DNA of 64,000 nucleotides from Pararge aegeria (lineage: Eukaryota; Arthropoda; Insecta; Lepidoptera; Nymphalidae), in assembly GCF_905163445.1 (NCBI RefSeq), contig NC_053194.1:18270921-18334920 (forward strand), in the 5' to 3' direction. Below the pieces are notes generated by a model, which saw only the letters and a list, made by a program, of their open reading frames with translations, made no database searches and was not told where the DNA came from. Each line of letters begins with the position of its first letter. Position 1 is the stretch's first letter. Made by a program: the position numbers and the translations under genes. Below are positions 1 to 12,000 of this stretch, in pieces.

Positions 1-485
1 CCTCGCGCTTCACTGGGACGCCCCTTTACACAATTGTCACCCAAATTACCTATTCGTCATTAAAACGACGTTTAGCAATTCATCATTCTATTAATATATC
101 AACAAGATTGCAATCGTAATAAAACCTGAATTGCAAAATGAAAGAGAGTAAAACGAGGAAAATCTTGTAAACTAAACTTTCAATTCAATTCTTACTTTCT
201 TCTTCTTCTTTGCTTTTTTGGCTTTTACGTGTGCCAAATAGGCACGTTGCACTTCGCCAATGTCACGTATACTTGGAAGATCCACAAAGGTAATTCAATT
301 CTTACTTTATTTATTTTTTGTTACAAAATTCGAAACGTCAAATGTCAATCAAGTTCAAGTTTTCTTTTTTAATTTGTACACAGAGCCATAACCCTACCTT
401 TTTTTACGTTGACGGCCAAGGGTTCTTAGAGAAGAATAATGAAGAATCGGTGATATTAACATAGCTTCATTATTCTGTTATAATA

Positions 486-728
486 TTTGATTTTTTTAAT
501 ACGTTGCTTATTGAAAATACAAAGTATTAGGTATCAAGAACGTATGAACTTTAACATTTCAATCCACAGAAATAGCTGGAAATTAAAGTGTATGAATTAA
601 TACAAAAGTATTTATTTTTGATAATTTGATTTTTATAATACGTCGCTTATTGAAAATACAAAGTATCAGGTATCAAAAACGTATCAACTTTAACATTTAA
701 ATTTACAGAAATGGCTGGAAATTAAAGT
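486..728. repeat. two-copy direct repeat, spacing 139 bp
   Basis: A block of about 105 bp at 486-590 recurs at 625-728 with a handful of substitutions. Both copies share the core TTGAAAATACAAAGTAT and end in GGAAATTAAAGT. The spacing stays constant at 139 bp along the block, so this is a simple local duplication. Confidence 0.8.
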
Positions 729-978
729 CTTGTAATATTATGTTTTAAAGAAACTTCACTGATCGATGTTTTATTTCGATACATCGCAATCAATATTAAT
801 TTTTTTTTAATAGTTGAAATAAAACAGGTAATGCCGCAAAACATAGCTCTGGGCTTTAATTCACTAAAATGATACAAGACAATAACAGAATAACATTGAT
901 GTCAATATTCAATATTCGAATTACAATAAACTACTGTGAAGTTCTATCAACAGAGTCGAACTTAATATTACAAAGGAG

Positions 979-1410
979 TTATGGAGGGTAGAGGTAAGGA
1001 GAGTCATCTTATATGGGAGAAAAGTTGAAAAAGTGTCCAGTGTATGCGCTAAATAACAGTTTAAAAATTCTCCACAATGGCGCTGGTGGATGCACAGGGT
1101 ATGGTATGAATGTAGCGATCGTAGATGAATTGAAGTATGCCGAGTTCAAAAATGTAATGTCATTATCGACTAAAGTAGTTAATTATTGAGAATTTCAACA
1201 ACTTACGTTGTACAAAATATTGTGGTAAATATAACCTTACTTCCTTGTATCTCCATACTTCCTTGTTTATTTTTCAAACTAACAATATTTATATTTGGCG
1301 CTTCTTTTAAGAGTTACCCTGATGCAAATGTAGCGCCATCCTAATTTGATACATTTTGACGACACTTTTTCATATACACAGATGACTCTCCTTACCTCTA
1401 CCCTCCATAA
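979..1410. mobile_element. MITE with 27-bp terminal inverted repeats
   Basis: The left end reads TGGAGGGTAGAGGTAAGG and the right end is its exact reverse complement, continuing for 27 bp. TA dinucleotides flank both ends, consistent with a TA target-site duplication of the Tc1/mariner type. Subterminal sequence also pairs loosely (GAAAAAGTGTC on both sides). About 430 bp, with no coding potential. Confidence 0.8.
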
Positions 1411-1754
1411 AAGGAGTTTCATATCAATAGTTATACTTTGTTTTATCTACTGCACTTCGGTATCGAAATACGAAATTATAAACCACAGATAACTTTATAT
1501 CGGTATAAGTCATAAGTACTATATCAGAGTCTGAATAAAAACAGACAGAGTTGTGAGACTTTAAACCAGATGTAACTGTTTTTAAATTTTTCTAATCAAA
1601 TAAGTAAAAATAATTCAAATATACTATTAATTTGCTTATGCACTCTTAAAAATACAGCATTACTTAAAGAAAAAGATTAATTCACGCAGGAGCTCGTGGA
1701 GTGCCGCACATCATAACCTCACTCGATAGCATAGAATACTAAATAAAGCAAAAG

Positions 1755-3008
1755 ATGGCAAAGAGCACTAGCAAGAGCGGTAAATCTAAATCCAATGAAG
1801 AAGTGTTTGCGGGCTTCCAGAACCTTCGCAGCGAGCAGAGACAGCTCGCCAACAAGATATCAGAACTTGAGATGGACCTGAACGAGCACAAGTGAGCAAT
1901 ACCAGTGTTTTGTTTTTAGTTGCATAGCTTAACCTTTAAACTTTGGATTAGACATACTGGAAGCAGAAACCCATTTGTCCAGGGAAACGGAAGATAAAAA
2001 TAATATGTTAAACCCATTTCATCATCTACATTTCTGACTTCTTACGTCCAGCTAGTCCCTACAGCTAATTTGATGTTGTCTGTTCACTAACATTTGCTTT
2101 TCTGGAGTATGATAGCAACGCCTTGGAGTAGCCTATGTTTCTTTTTTGCTAACCCATAGATTGTTCATTAATATAAGCTTATTTGCACCTTTGAAAAAAA
2201 TTTCATAAATTTTTCCATTATTTGAGTTATTTTGTGTGATATCATTGTGCGGTGATATATTCTTGATGGTCTTTGCAGGATAGTGATTGAGACGCTGCGC
2301 GGCGTTGAGCTAGCGCGCAAGTGTTTCCGCATGGTGGGCGGCGTGCTGGTAGAGCGCACTGTGGCGGAGGTACTGCCGGAGCTAGAGGGCAACAGAGACC
2401 GCCTGCCACAGGCACTACAGGTGACACTACAGATGACAGATGTTCTCGCACTGTACATAATGTTTGGGCAGTGGCCATCACTGTAGACAATTTAAAAAAT
2501 ACTAGCTGTTGGCCGAAGTTATTAGTCTGTAAACATATATGCAATAAAATAAATCACATGTATTAACACTAATTCAGCAAAGATAGAAGTTGGGAAGTAG
2601 AAATATACCCCAAAACCACCATTGGTTTTCAGGGCCAAAAGTAGTCTATATTACTCTCTTTCAACTATCTCTTTGCCTAGTTAGGATATAATTTTTAAAG
2701 AAGAAGTCTCTTTAATATATTCTATATATTGATGAACTTTTTACAATATGGTGACTATTTATGCTGTTTAACATTGGTTCCAGTTGTACAGGAATACTAT
2801 GTGAAACCTTGAATCATCTCGCATCACTCAATCATTAAGTGATCTGGCATCCCTGCAGGCTCTCAACGAGCAGCTGGCGCGCAAGGGGCAGGAGATCAAC
2901 GACTACATCGAGAAGCACGACATCCGCGTGCAGCGAGGCGCCGACAGCGAGCCCGCCGCTGCCGCGCCCGACGCCGCCAAGAGCAACGTGCTGGTGGCCA
3001 GCGCCTGA
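1755..3008 (+). CDS. PFDN2: prefoldin subunit 2 (3 exons, 142 aa)
   Basis: Exons are 1755-1891, 2279-2420 and 2859-3008, all with GT-AG borders and compatible phases (phase 2 after exon 1, phase 0 after exon 2). The product is a beta-type prefoldin subunit, part of the cytosolic hexamer that hands unfolded actin and tubulin to the CCT chaperonin. It shows the family layout: an N-terminal helix (FQNLRSEQRQLANKISELE), a central hairpin with GVELARKCFRMVGGVLVERTV, and a C-terminal coiled-coil helix (LNEQLARKGQEINDYIEKH) followed by a short Ala-rich tail. The length is close to that of other insect PFDN2 proteins. The start is the first ATG of the frame and gives MAKSTSKSGKSKSNEE. Codon use becomes more GC-rich in the last two exons. 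Confidence 0.93.
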
Positions 3009-5392
3009 GCCGTCGCTGCCGCGCCGCCACTTATGGTGCTTGGGGCCTACTAATGTCACTTAAAAACAGCATTATGTTAAAATTATGCTTGTCCAGCAAA
3101 GTCTACCACCACCAAGCTTATTTCTGCCGCTAAGCAGCAGGCAATGGTTTTCCACTTACCATGTGGTGGGACATCTGCTTGACCCGTCAATTGTTACTAT
3201 CAATGCCTACCTATAAAGAAATAATTCTCAAACACACAAATCAATAATATTAAAATAATACTGCTTTAAGCGATTGTAGTAAGGGATAGGTGTTACCTTG
3301 GGTCTTGAAGTCATGAAAACTGTTTATCTATGTCAGTTTACACAATGTAAGTAACTATAAATTATGCTTTCAGCTGAGACAGACTTGCACCTGTGTCATT
3401 GGTAACTTGAATACATATCTTATTTCAAACCACTTTCAATAAGTGGATTAAGTGGGTGTAATTGTGTGGAACAAAGCAATTGTTAATTCTGTAATCATGG
3501 AAGCTATTATTTTAACAACTAAGATGTTTTTTTTATTCTTTTCGTCGTTTTTCTGATAAATGATTGGTTTTTGCTTTGGCTATTATATGACAATTAATTA
3601 GTATTGTAAATATTGTCATGAATGTCTGAAATTGCAAAAAAAAATTATGCTGGTATTTTAGAATACTGTGGTTTAAGTTTTTTAATTCCTGTCAGTTAAA
3701 TTCACATTATGCATACTTAGTTTTTGTGTAATTGTTTTAGCGGAACATTGTAAACAAAATCCTATTCCCAAGTACTCCTTAGGATTTGTTTTTTTTCATG
3801 AGCTTTGAATTCTTATAGTAAATTAATTATATAGTATTTAATAGTTATAAAAATTAACAGTAAGTTGTAATAATATACATTTTTAATTAACATTTTATTT
3901 TTATTTTCAACACATGAAATATATTTATAAAATCTACTGTACCCAGTAACAATGAGTGCATGATGCATTTGCAAGTTGCTCAGACCAGTGTGTGGACTAA
4001 CAACCATATTGGCACTGGCATCTTTGAAATTTTTTAATTACTATTATGAAACTTCACCCCACAGACATTGAAAACATTGACCCCTATTTTTTTAACTTCT
4101 CTTATGATGTAAACAATCTTTCCCCAAGGTACATTTTAAAACATTAAGAAATAAGGAAAACATTGTTTTAATTTATTTTATAATATATCAATGTATACTC
4201 AAGTCGAAAATGTGTCATACCTGAAAGAGTTCTTAGAGCAATTGTAAAATCAACAATTGCAGTACAAAGTTTTCAGATGTACAATATATTTAATAATGAA
4301 GATGGCTTTTTTATGCAGAAAAAATGTCCTACAGGCATTTCATTTCCACCTTTATATATAAATATTATAGAATATCATAGTATATCCCAAGTTTATTTTT
4401 TTAAGTTGCCCAATAGTAGTGAAGTAACCTGCCCATGCACCTGTACACCTAAATATCAAAACCCAAAAATTCAATAGTTCGTTTACAAAAATAGTAATCT
4501 ATTCTATTATGTAATAGAATCACACTATGGAATATAATAAAGTTGAATGTCTTGCATATTCCACATCCGCATGCCCTTGGGCCATGGCACATCTCTAGAC
4601 GAAATTATCTCATAAAAACAAGTTCAATAAGACTTATTGCATTGATGTTATTTTGGAATGACTTGTTCATTATACGTATTAACTAATATAGCGTTTCTTT
4701 TATCTACTACAACGCCCCTAAAAATATAGATTCATCGACCCCGTTAAAGGGGACAGTGATCCCATTGTTCCCGTTGTTGTTTGTTTTCATTCACGGGGAC
4801 AGTGGGATTTGAAACAATTTATTAAAAAGTATTTTTTTAATAAATTATTTAAATTTAAGAAAAATATAAAACAATAATCTCGTCGTCCCCTTTTACATTT
4901 TATTTGATTATGTTGGTAAAATATTTGACGTTCGATCTCTTCACAACACAACACAACGTTATGTTGTTCAACGTTATATATATCCCATAACTAGGATAGA
5001 TAAAGGGGACAACGGGGTCCGTTTTTTTTTCAGATCGCGCTAACCGTTATCGGGGATACTGTCTCCGTATAATTGAAATCCATTTCAATTATAGGTATTA
5101 TTATATAACAATAGGGACGAGATGGGACTACATCCCTCTATTCAGTTTCTACATGATATACTTAGTACTAGGACGGCAAATTGTTTGCAAAATTCACCAC
5201 TGCAGTAGGAATGCCGATAAACATAATTATAATTATATGAATAATGTAAAATATTACCACTAAATATGGCTACTACATATTATGCCTTACAATATTATTA
5301 TATTTTGCTGGTTAGCAACATAAAGTATAAACAATATATTTTTTAACAATATCACCAACTATAACATAAAGTTTGGCGGCAGGCGTGGCGAG
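3009..5392. other. PFDN2 3' UTR and intergenic spacer
   Basis: No coding region recognised. The first few hundred bases are probably PFDN2 3' UTR. Position 3105-3165 resembles interspersed-repeat sequence. Short G-rich motifs of the type GGGGACAGTGGGAT occur at 4745-4810 and related motifs recur near 5010 and elsewhere in the window. The stretch ends at the MOCS1 stop codon on the opposite strand. Confidence 0.5.
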
Positions 5393-6075
5393 CTAGAAGT
5401 GCACGACGTCTGTGGGCGCGTAGGTCTCGCCGGGCGGCCGCGGCGTCGCGTCGAGCGCGCGCACGGCGGGCGCGGGCTCGGCGGGCGCGGGCTCGGCGCG
5501 CGGCCAGTCGGAGCGGCCGCCCGCCTTGCGCAGCACGCGCAGCCCCTCCACCGCCATGCGCTTGTCCACCGCCTTGCACATGTCGTACAGCGCCAGCGCC
5601 GCCAGCGCGCAGCCCGCCAGCGCCTCCATCTCCACGCCCGTGCGCGCCACCGCGCCCACCGCGCAGCGCAGCCGCACGCGCCCCGCCGCGCCCGCCGGCA
5701 GCTGCACGCGCACGCGCGCGTGCGTCAGCGGCAGCGGGTGGCACAGCGGCAGCAGCTCGGCGGCGCGCTTGGCGCCCAGCACGCCCGCCAGCTGCGCCAC
5801 GGTCAGCGCGTCGCCCTTGGGCAGCCGCGCGCCGCGCAGCAGCCGCAGCGCGCGCGCCGACAGCACCAGCCAGCACTCCGCCTCGGCCGAGCGCGCCGTC
5901 TCCGGATTGTGGCCCACGTCCACCATGCGCGCCTGCCCCTCCGCGTCCACGTGCGTGAGCGCGTCCGGCGCGTCGGGCGCGTGCTCGTGCGCGACGCCCG
6001 GCGCGTCGGTCGCGCGCGAGCACAGGCCCCGCGCGAACGCGCGCAGCGGCCGCGCCGCGCCGCGCCGCGCCGGCG
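5393..6075 (-). CDS. MOCS1: MOCS1 alternative last exon encoding the MoaC domain
   Basis: This exon follows an acceptor reading TTCACAG and continues phase 1 from exon 9 (HA-APARRGAARP), so it bypasses the MOCS1A stop at 6105-6107. MoaC landmarks are visible in order: MVDVG, KGDALTVAQLAGVLGAKR, LLPLCHPLPLT with the conserved His, GVEMEAL, and YDMCKAVDKRM with the Asp and Lys linked to catalysis in bacterial MoaC. The tail ends RPPGETYAPTDVVHF. GC content is extreme. A MoaC-only reading frame upstream has no ATG close to the domain, which favours expression as a fusion. Confidence 0.88.
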
Positions 6076-9000
6076 CTGTGAACGTCAACGTCTAGAGGAG
6101 GCGCCTAGCCGCCGATCAGAATCATCGGCCGGTTCTTCAAGCGGGCGAGATTCTGCATGCCTACAAAAGCGTCGACACTTTCAAATAGAATGAAAACCAA
6201 CTCTACGGCCGGGACTAGAGATAGCAGACTCGATTCAAAAATAATAACAATCGAGACAATTAAAACGATTGATCCGTGCGAAAAACCAATGATCCTTATG
6301 ACGTTTACCGTGATCGAGTCGTCAATTATTAAAACTGTACTAAGGAATAAATAAATGGTTTTCACTCTATTCGCCACACAAACATCTGATTTTATCGGAG
6401 TTTTCTACAAAATTCCGAATTAAGCGCTAGTCCTACGGGTATTCCTGTACGAGACCGTAATCTATTTGGAACAAATCTATATTCCCTTTTATTTAATTTA
6501 ATATACCGAGTTCGCCGATGGCGAACTGACTTAAATTTATTACTCACTTAAATAAATAAATTGGAACTACTTTATAGGCATTTTTTCTACAATACTACAA
6601 ACTGATGATTTTTTTAACGAATAATAAACATAAAAACTCATAATATATAGATAAACACCCAGACACCTTTCAACAAACACGTTCGTCATACAAACATCTT
6701 CCAGCCGTGGGAATCGAACCCACGGCTGGAGAATAGTCCGTCGAGGGGGTGACAAGAGCTGTCTGCCGGTGGCGGCGCGTACTGACCGGCGTGCTGGCTG
6801 TGCTTGCGGCGCAGCGCGGCGCGCACCAGCTCGCCCAGCTGCGCCGGCGTGGCGCCGCCGCGCAGCGCGTCGCGCAGGCTGCTCTCCGCCGCGCCGAACA
6901 GGCACACCTGCGACACGGCAATACAAGCTAGCTCTCCGCCGCGCCGAACAGGCACACCTGCGACACGGCAATACAAGCTAGCTCTCCGCCGCGCCGAACA
7001 GGCACACCTGCGACACGGCAATACAAGCTAGCTCTCCGCCGCGCCGAACAGGCACACCTGCGACACGGCAATACAAGCTAGCTCTCCGCCGCGCCGAACA
7101 GGCACACCTGCGACACGGCAATACAAGCTAGCTCTCCGCCGCGCCGAACAGGCACACCTGCGACACGGCAATACAAGCTAGCTCTCCGCCGCGCCGAACA
7201 GGCACACCTGCGACACGGCAATACAAGCTAGCTCTCCGCCGCGCCGAACAGGCACACCTGCGACACGGCTAGCTCTTACCGCCCGGCGGACTTCTTTAGA
7301 ACGCCGACTAACTTTGTACTTCTTGACTACTTCTAACTTAAAAATTTACTTCTGGACTATTTCTAACTTAAGAATTTTTTCTCGAAGCTCGTTTTGGATA
7401 GAGACGGGCGACGATATTTTTTAAAATTGTAACGGCTTCGGTGCGATATGAAATTTAAATGAGAGAATATTTTCCAAGTTAAATAAAAACTGTGCGACAG
7501 ATGTGACACGAGAGTTGCGTCTCTTATGGGAAATATTGTTTAAAGCATAATATTATTTATACTTATAAAATTTGAAAGCTTAAAATGTGCAAGTATTACT
7601 TATATAAAATGTGTGCGTTAAAAGATCTTTCGTTCACTACTTCAGCAAATACTGTAATGGAGTTGGCCACAGCGTGCCTACGGTGCGAGTGCGCGCTGAC
7701 CTTGAGGCTCCCGTCGGCCGTGAGGCGCAGGCGGCTGCACGCGCCGCAGAAGGGCTTGCTCATGGACGAGATGAAGCCCACGCGGCCGCGGTAGCCCGGC
7801 GCCTGCCACATCTGCGACACAGCCACGTTACGCGCGCCGGTATTGGCACAGGTGCGCACAAACTGCTAATGTATTCAACATTTCTCATGCCAACATTTCC
7901 TATGAATAATTAACGTATATTTCGTTCGCCCTCTATATGCAGACGAATGGCACATAAGTACGTTTAGGCCTTGCTGATAATCGCATTGGCTCTTCCGAAT
8001 AGGTACTTAGTTTTGAATACTAAACTTATTTAAAAATGGGAAATGTTGGTTTCATATCGATAAAATCCCGATGTCCCCGAAATATATTCCCGTTAACGGG
8101 CACAAAAATATCCCGTCGTCCACGTTATCTTTCCTCCCTAATAAAATAAATAAAATAAAAATCGTTTGCGTAATACTACGACAATACACACATCGCCATC
8201 TAGCCCCAAAGTAAGCGTAGCTTGTGTTATGGGTACTAATGAATATTTTTTTATGAATATAATACACATAAATACTTATTACATACAGATAGACACCCAG
8301 CACTGAAAAACATTAATGTTCAGAATAAATTCCGTTAATAACAATATAAACAGCTTCCGAGGAATTCGAAGAGTAACCCACGAGCGCTACACTTAGCTAA
8401 AGTTATTGTGCTAGTTTCTAGCGCTAGCGATTCGTGATCAAGTTAAATATTCTGTTTTTAATATGTGCTAAGGGTGGCCTACGTACATTATAACATGTGC
8501 TACTATTTATAACATATGTACCTATTATGTTGAAAATATAGGGATTTAATTCGTTTGCGTAAGAACCTAGTCGAAAACAGTCTAAACATAATTTTTTATC
8601 AAAGCCACTCAGCCCGACGAGGTGGGCACGCGCGCCGCGGCGTACCGTGGCGGTGAGGCACGGCGCCGGCGCGGCGGGCCGCAGCGCGGGGTGGCGGCGC
8701 CGCACGGCCTCCAGCGCGGCGCGCTCCGGCACCATGCGCGAGTCGGCCCACGCGTTGCCCGCGAACGGCATGAACTCGATGAACCTACGCACACACACGC
8801 ACTCAGCACTCCGGCGGCCCGAGCCACGGCCCGCGTGTACTCGACAGACTACGCACCTCACGTCGATTGCCCGATCTTTCGTGAGTTCAACGAAGTCACA
8901 GATTTCGTCGTCGTTGAAACCTGCGAAAGAGTAAGCGGGTGATCAGCGCGACTCCGAGACGATAGACGGGAGCGCCGCTCGAATCGTTAACTACCTTTCA

Positions 9001-12000
9001 TGAGCACCGTGTTGACCTTGACGGAGGCCAAGCCGAGCTGCAGCGCCAGGTCCAGGCTGGCCAGCACGTGCGGCAGCCCCTGCGGCAGACGCGACTCCGT
9101 TACATGCCGCGTGTTATTGTTGATATTTCAACATCGCACCTACTGTTCGCGTGCCTATGCGATCGATCCCGCGGCCGGCGAGGCTTACCGGGCGGCGCGC
9201 CATGCGCTCGAAGCGGTCGGCGCGCAGCGTGTCGAGCGACAGGTTGAGCGCGGACAGGCCGGCGCGCTGCAGCGCGGGCAGGCGGCGCGCCAGCGCGATG
9301 CCGTTGCTGGTCATGGCCACCGTGCGCACTCCGCTCAGCTCGCTCAGGCCCTCTGCGCGCACGACCGCCCGAAACCATCAGCTCGTTACACAGTGTGATA
9401 GAACAGTATCTAACTAGATTAAACTAGATTTATCATGATTTTTATTTTTTTACACATTTTGATACAGTAAATAATAATAATAATCCTTCTATGTTTCCCT
9501 ATTAAACAAAAACGGGAAGAGGCCTGTACCCAGCAGGGACGGTCATAGGATAATGGGGGATATTGTGATGTGATGGCGTGATGAGAGATGACTTTTGAGT
9601 CACTATCTTTTAGTCCACGCTCTTTTATCACGGACTCTTTAATCACGGACGGCGGTATTTTAATGAAATAATAATATTACTATTCTGTTGTTCTGTTCTG
9701 TTATTAATTTTGATAGATGATATTTTCTTCAAATCCCAATGTCCCCGTTAACCAGGATAGATTATGGCGACGAAGGTACTGTTTTTCAATAATTTTATTC
9801 AAATCCCTAATCTCTGTTAACAGAACGGGGTCAATGGGGACGCTATATTATTATTTGTAAATAGTTTTAAAAATTTGCGTATTGCGGAATTACTTTGACT
9901 ACTATCAACCCAACGGTCAGGCTGTATAAAACATGAAATACTTTGTAGGTAATAAAAAACAAAACTTGTCAAATCATCATTGCGTCCGCAAAATTATAAA
10001 TATTATGAAATTACTTCGAAATTCTGCATCACTAGAAACACTACACTCTGTTTACTTTGCCCTTTGTCAGTCTCTATAGTCGGAAAAATGTAATAGGCCC
10101 GTTTTGACATTTGTGCAAGACAATAGAATGTAACTTGGAACGAAAGTGAAAGAAACAAAAAAATAAAAATCAATTACATACAGTGTTTTAAAAAATACGT
10201 AATTTTTTTTGGTACGTTAAATAATATGAAAGAATATATCGCGAGTATTCTTTTTGCGCTTACTTCATAGCAGCATGCAATTTATAATTGTTGCGAAACG
10301 TTCCGAAAACAGTTACGTTCTCAGTCTTTTTTTTTTTTATACTAGAGCTGTAACCATTTTTTTACTGAATATCGAAATTAAATATTGTGTAGTTATCTTT
10401 ACTGCAAAGAATGAGCTTGGTTCTCAAAATGGGTTCTAAATAATGAGTCTGAGATGATGTATCTGACCAAGCGGCACATGACTGAAGCGTCCACGCGCGC
10501 ACTGCGCAGTTTTTCGTTCCTCATCTTGTAAAGTTGACTGTGCGCTCGTTTAAGTTTGATATATATTGTTTACTATTACGTTAACTATGGCTCTTCTATT
10601 TTGGACATTAATTTAAACATAGTGATTTGACTCGATTTTTGTGTTTGTTGTTATATAGTACTAACTCTGTTTCAACATGTTGAAAAGTGGACGTATAATC
10701 AACAGCCAGTCACGCGTATTGGTTGTGAAGTTAAAGGAATACTTTGAACGAACGAACACTTTACAATACATAATAATAACAATCAAGTACTGATACAAAC
10801 TTGAATTGATTTATCGTGAGTATCGAGTACAGAGTCTTATGGTTCCATAACTAGTTACGTCGCGATGACAAATGTCAAAACGGGCCTATTACATTTTTAC
10901 GACTATAATCACCTATTGCATAACTTCCTGGGGTAATGCTTCGAAATCACACTTGATTCAGTTAGAACGAGCACAAAGGTCAGTCAGTACTCAAAACTAT
11001 TCTTAAGAAGCCTTATAGATATCCAACCGTCAAGCTATATCAGGAAAGCAGAGTCCTTAGTGTACGTCAGTTATATATTTTAAAAATGGTACTTACGAGT
11101 TCATCAGTCAATAACATCCACTAAAGATTATAAAACTCTACTCAAACGTCGGGTCTTTAAGGTCCCGTTGCCAAGAATCAAGTCGAGCTTTGCTAAACGT
11201 TTCAGTCCATTTATAGACTCCTTTATTTATAATAAAGTTACCAGTATTTGTGACATTAAACATTGTTCCGTAAAACAGGCCTGGCATGCTACCTTAACCT
11301 ATGATTCAACAGAAAAACTTTTCTTGTGTCTAGCGTAATATCATACAAAATGCAACTTTATCAATAATTAGAGTGTATTGTACGAATTGTTTAATCGACT
11401 GTAATTCGAGTGACAACATAAATTAAGCTGTTAAATTGTAAATAGGCACCCACGAAACAGGAATACCTAGTGTGGGTACCATCGGTAACATGGAATCTGT
11501 AAATGTTGTTTTTGATAATAAATATTTTTTCATTTTCATCAAATCTCGAATGAATATATCAATCGTAATGTCAAATTTTACTCTTTACTATTAACAACAT
11601 GGAAATAATTTTGATTCGAGTCTCAAATATGCTGCAACACTCGTGTCCACGGAACAGCAATGGAGCGAGTGGGTACGCACGCACGACGTCGGGCAGGTCG
11701 GCGCGCAGCGTGGGCTCGCCGCCCGTGAGCCGCACCTTGCGCACGCCCAGCGCCGCGAACACGCGCGCCAGCCGCAGCAGCTCGCCGCGCGACAGCAGCG
11801 CGGAGCGCGCGCTCAGCGGCACGCCCGCGGCCGGCATGCAGTACTGGCCTGCGGCCATTTTTTTTTTTTTTAATTTATCTAGCTTATTTTTATGGTTTAA
11901 TTTTATTTTTATAATTCTTTTAATAGCCCCGGGAAGAAGATTGGGCAACTGCCACTAATTTCTTCGCGGGGTGCGTTGCTTAATAAATAAATAATACAAG

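Larger units (their letters stand above)
1..1754. other. AT-rich intergenic DNA upstream of PFDN2
   Basis: No coding exon recognised. The stretch contains a 139-bp-spaced direct repeat (486-728) and a MITE with terminal inverted repeats (979-1410), listed separately. The rest looks like ordinary AT-rich intergenic sequence. Confidence 0.6.

Noticed and set aside
2835..3063. Overlapping open frames at PFDN2 exon 3
   Set aside because: Alternative-frame shadows; the PFDN2 frame is fixed by splicing and by the coiled-coil sequence.
5399..6193. Long + strand open frames across the MOCS1B exon
   Set aside because: Arg/His-rich low-complexity shadows of the MoaC-coding strand.
6690..6740. tRNA gene suggested by the GGTTCGATTCC box
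   Set aside because: No cloverleaf or acceptor stem; it belongs to a SINE fragment. The same box inside the 18S blocks is part of the rRNA sequence.
6567..7031. Open frames on both strands through the 50-bp repeat
   Set aside because: The period is 50, not a multiple of 3, so frames cycle through repeats. These are artefacts of the minisatellite.
6881..7269. CRISPR array suggested by regular 50-bp spacing
   Set aside because: There are no variable spacers between repeats; it is a simple tandem minisatellite in a eukaryotic gene.
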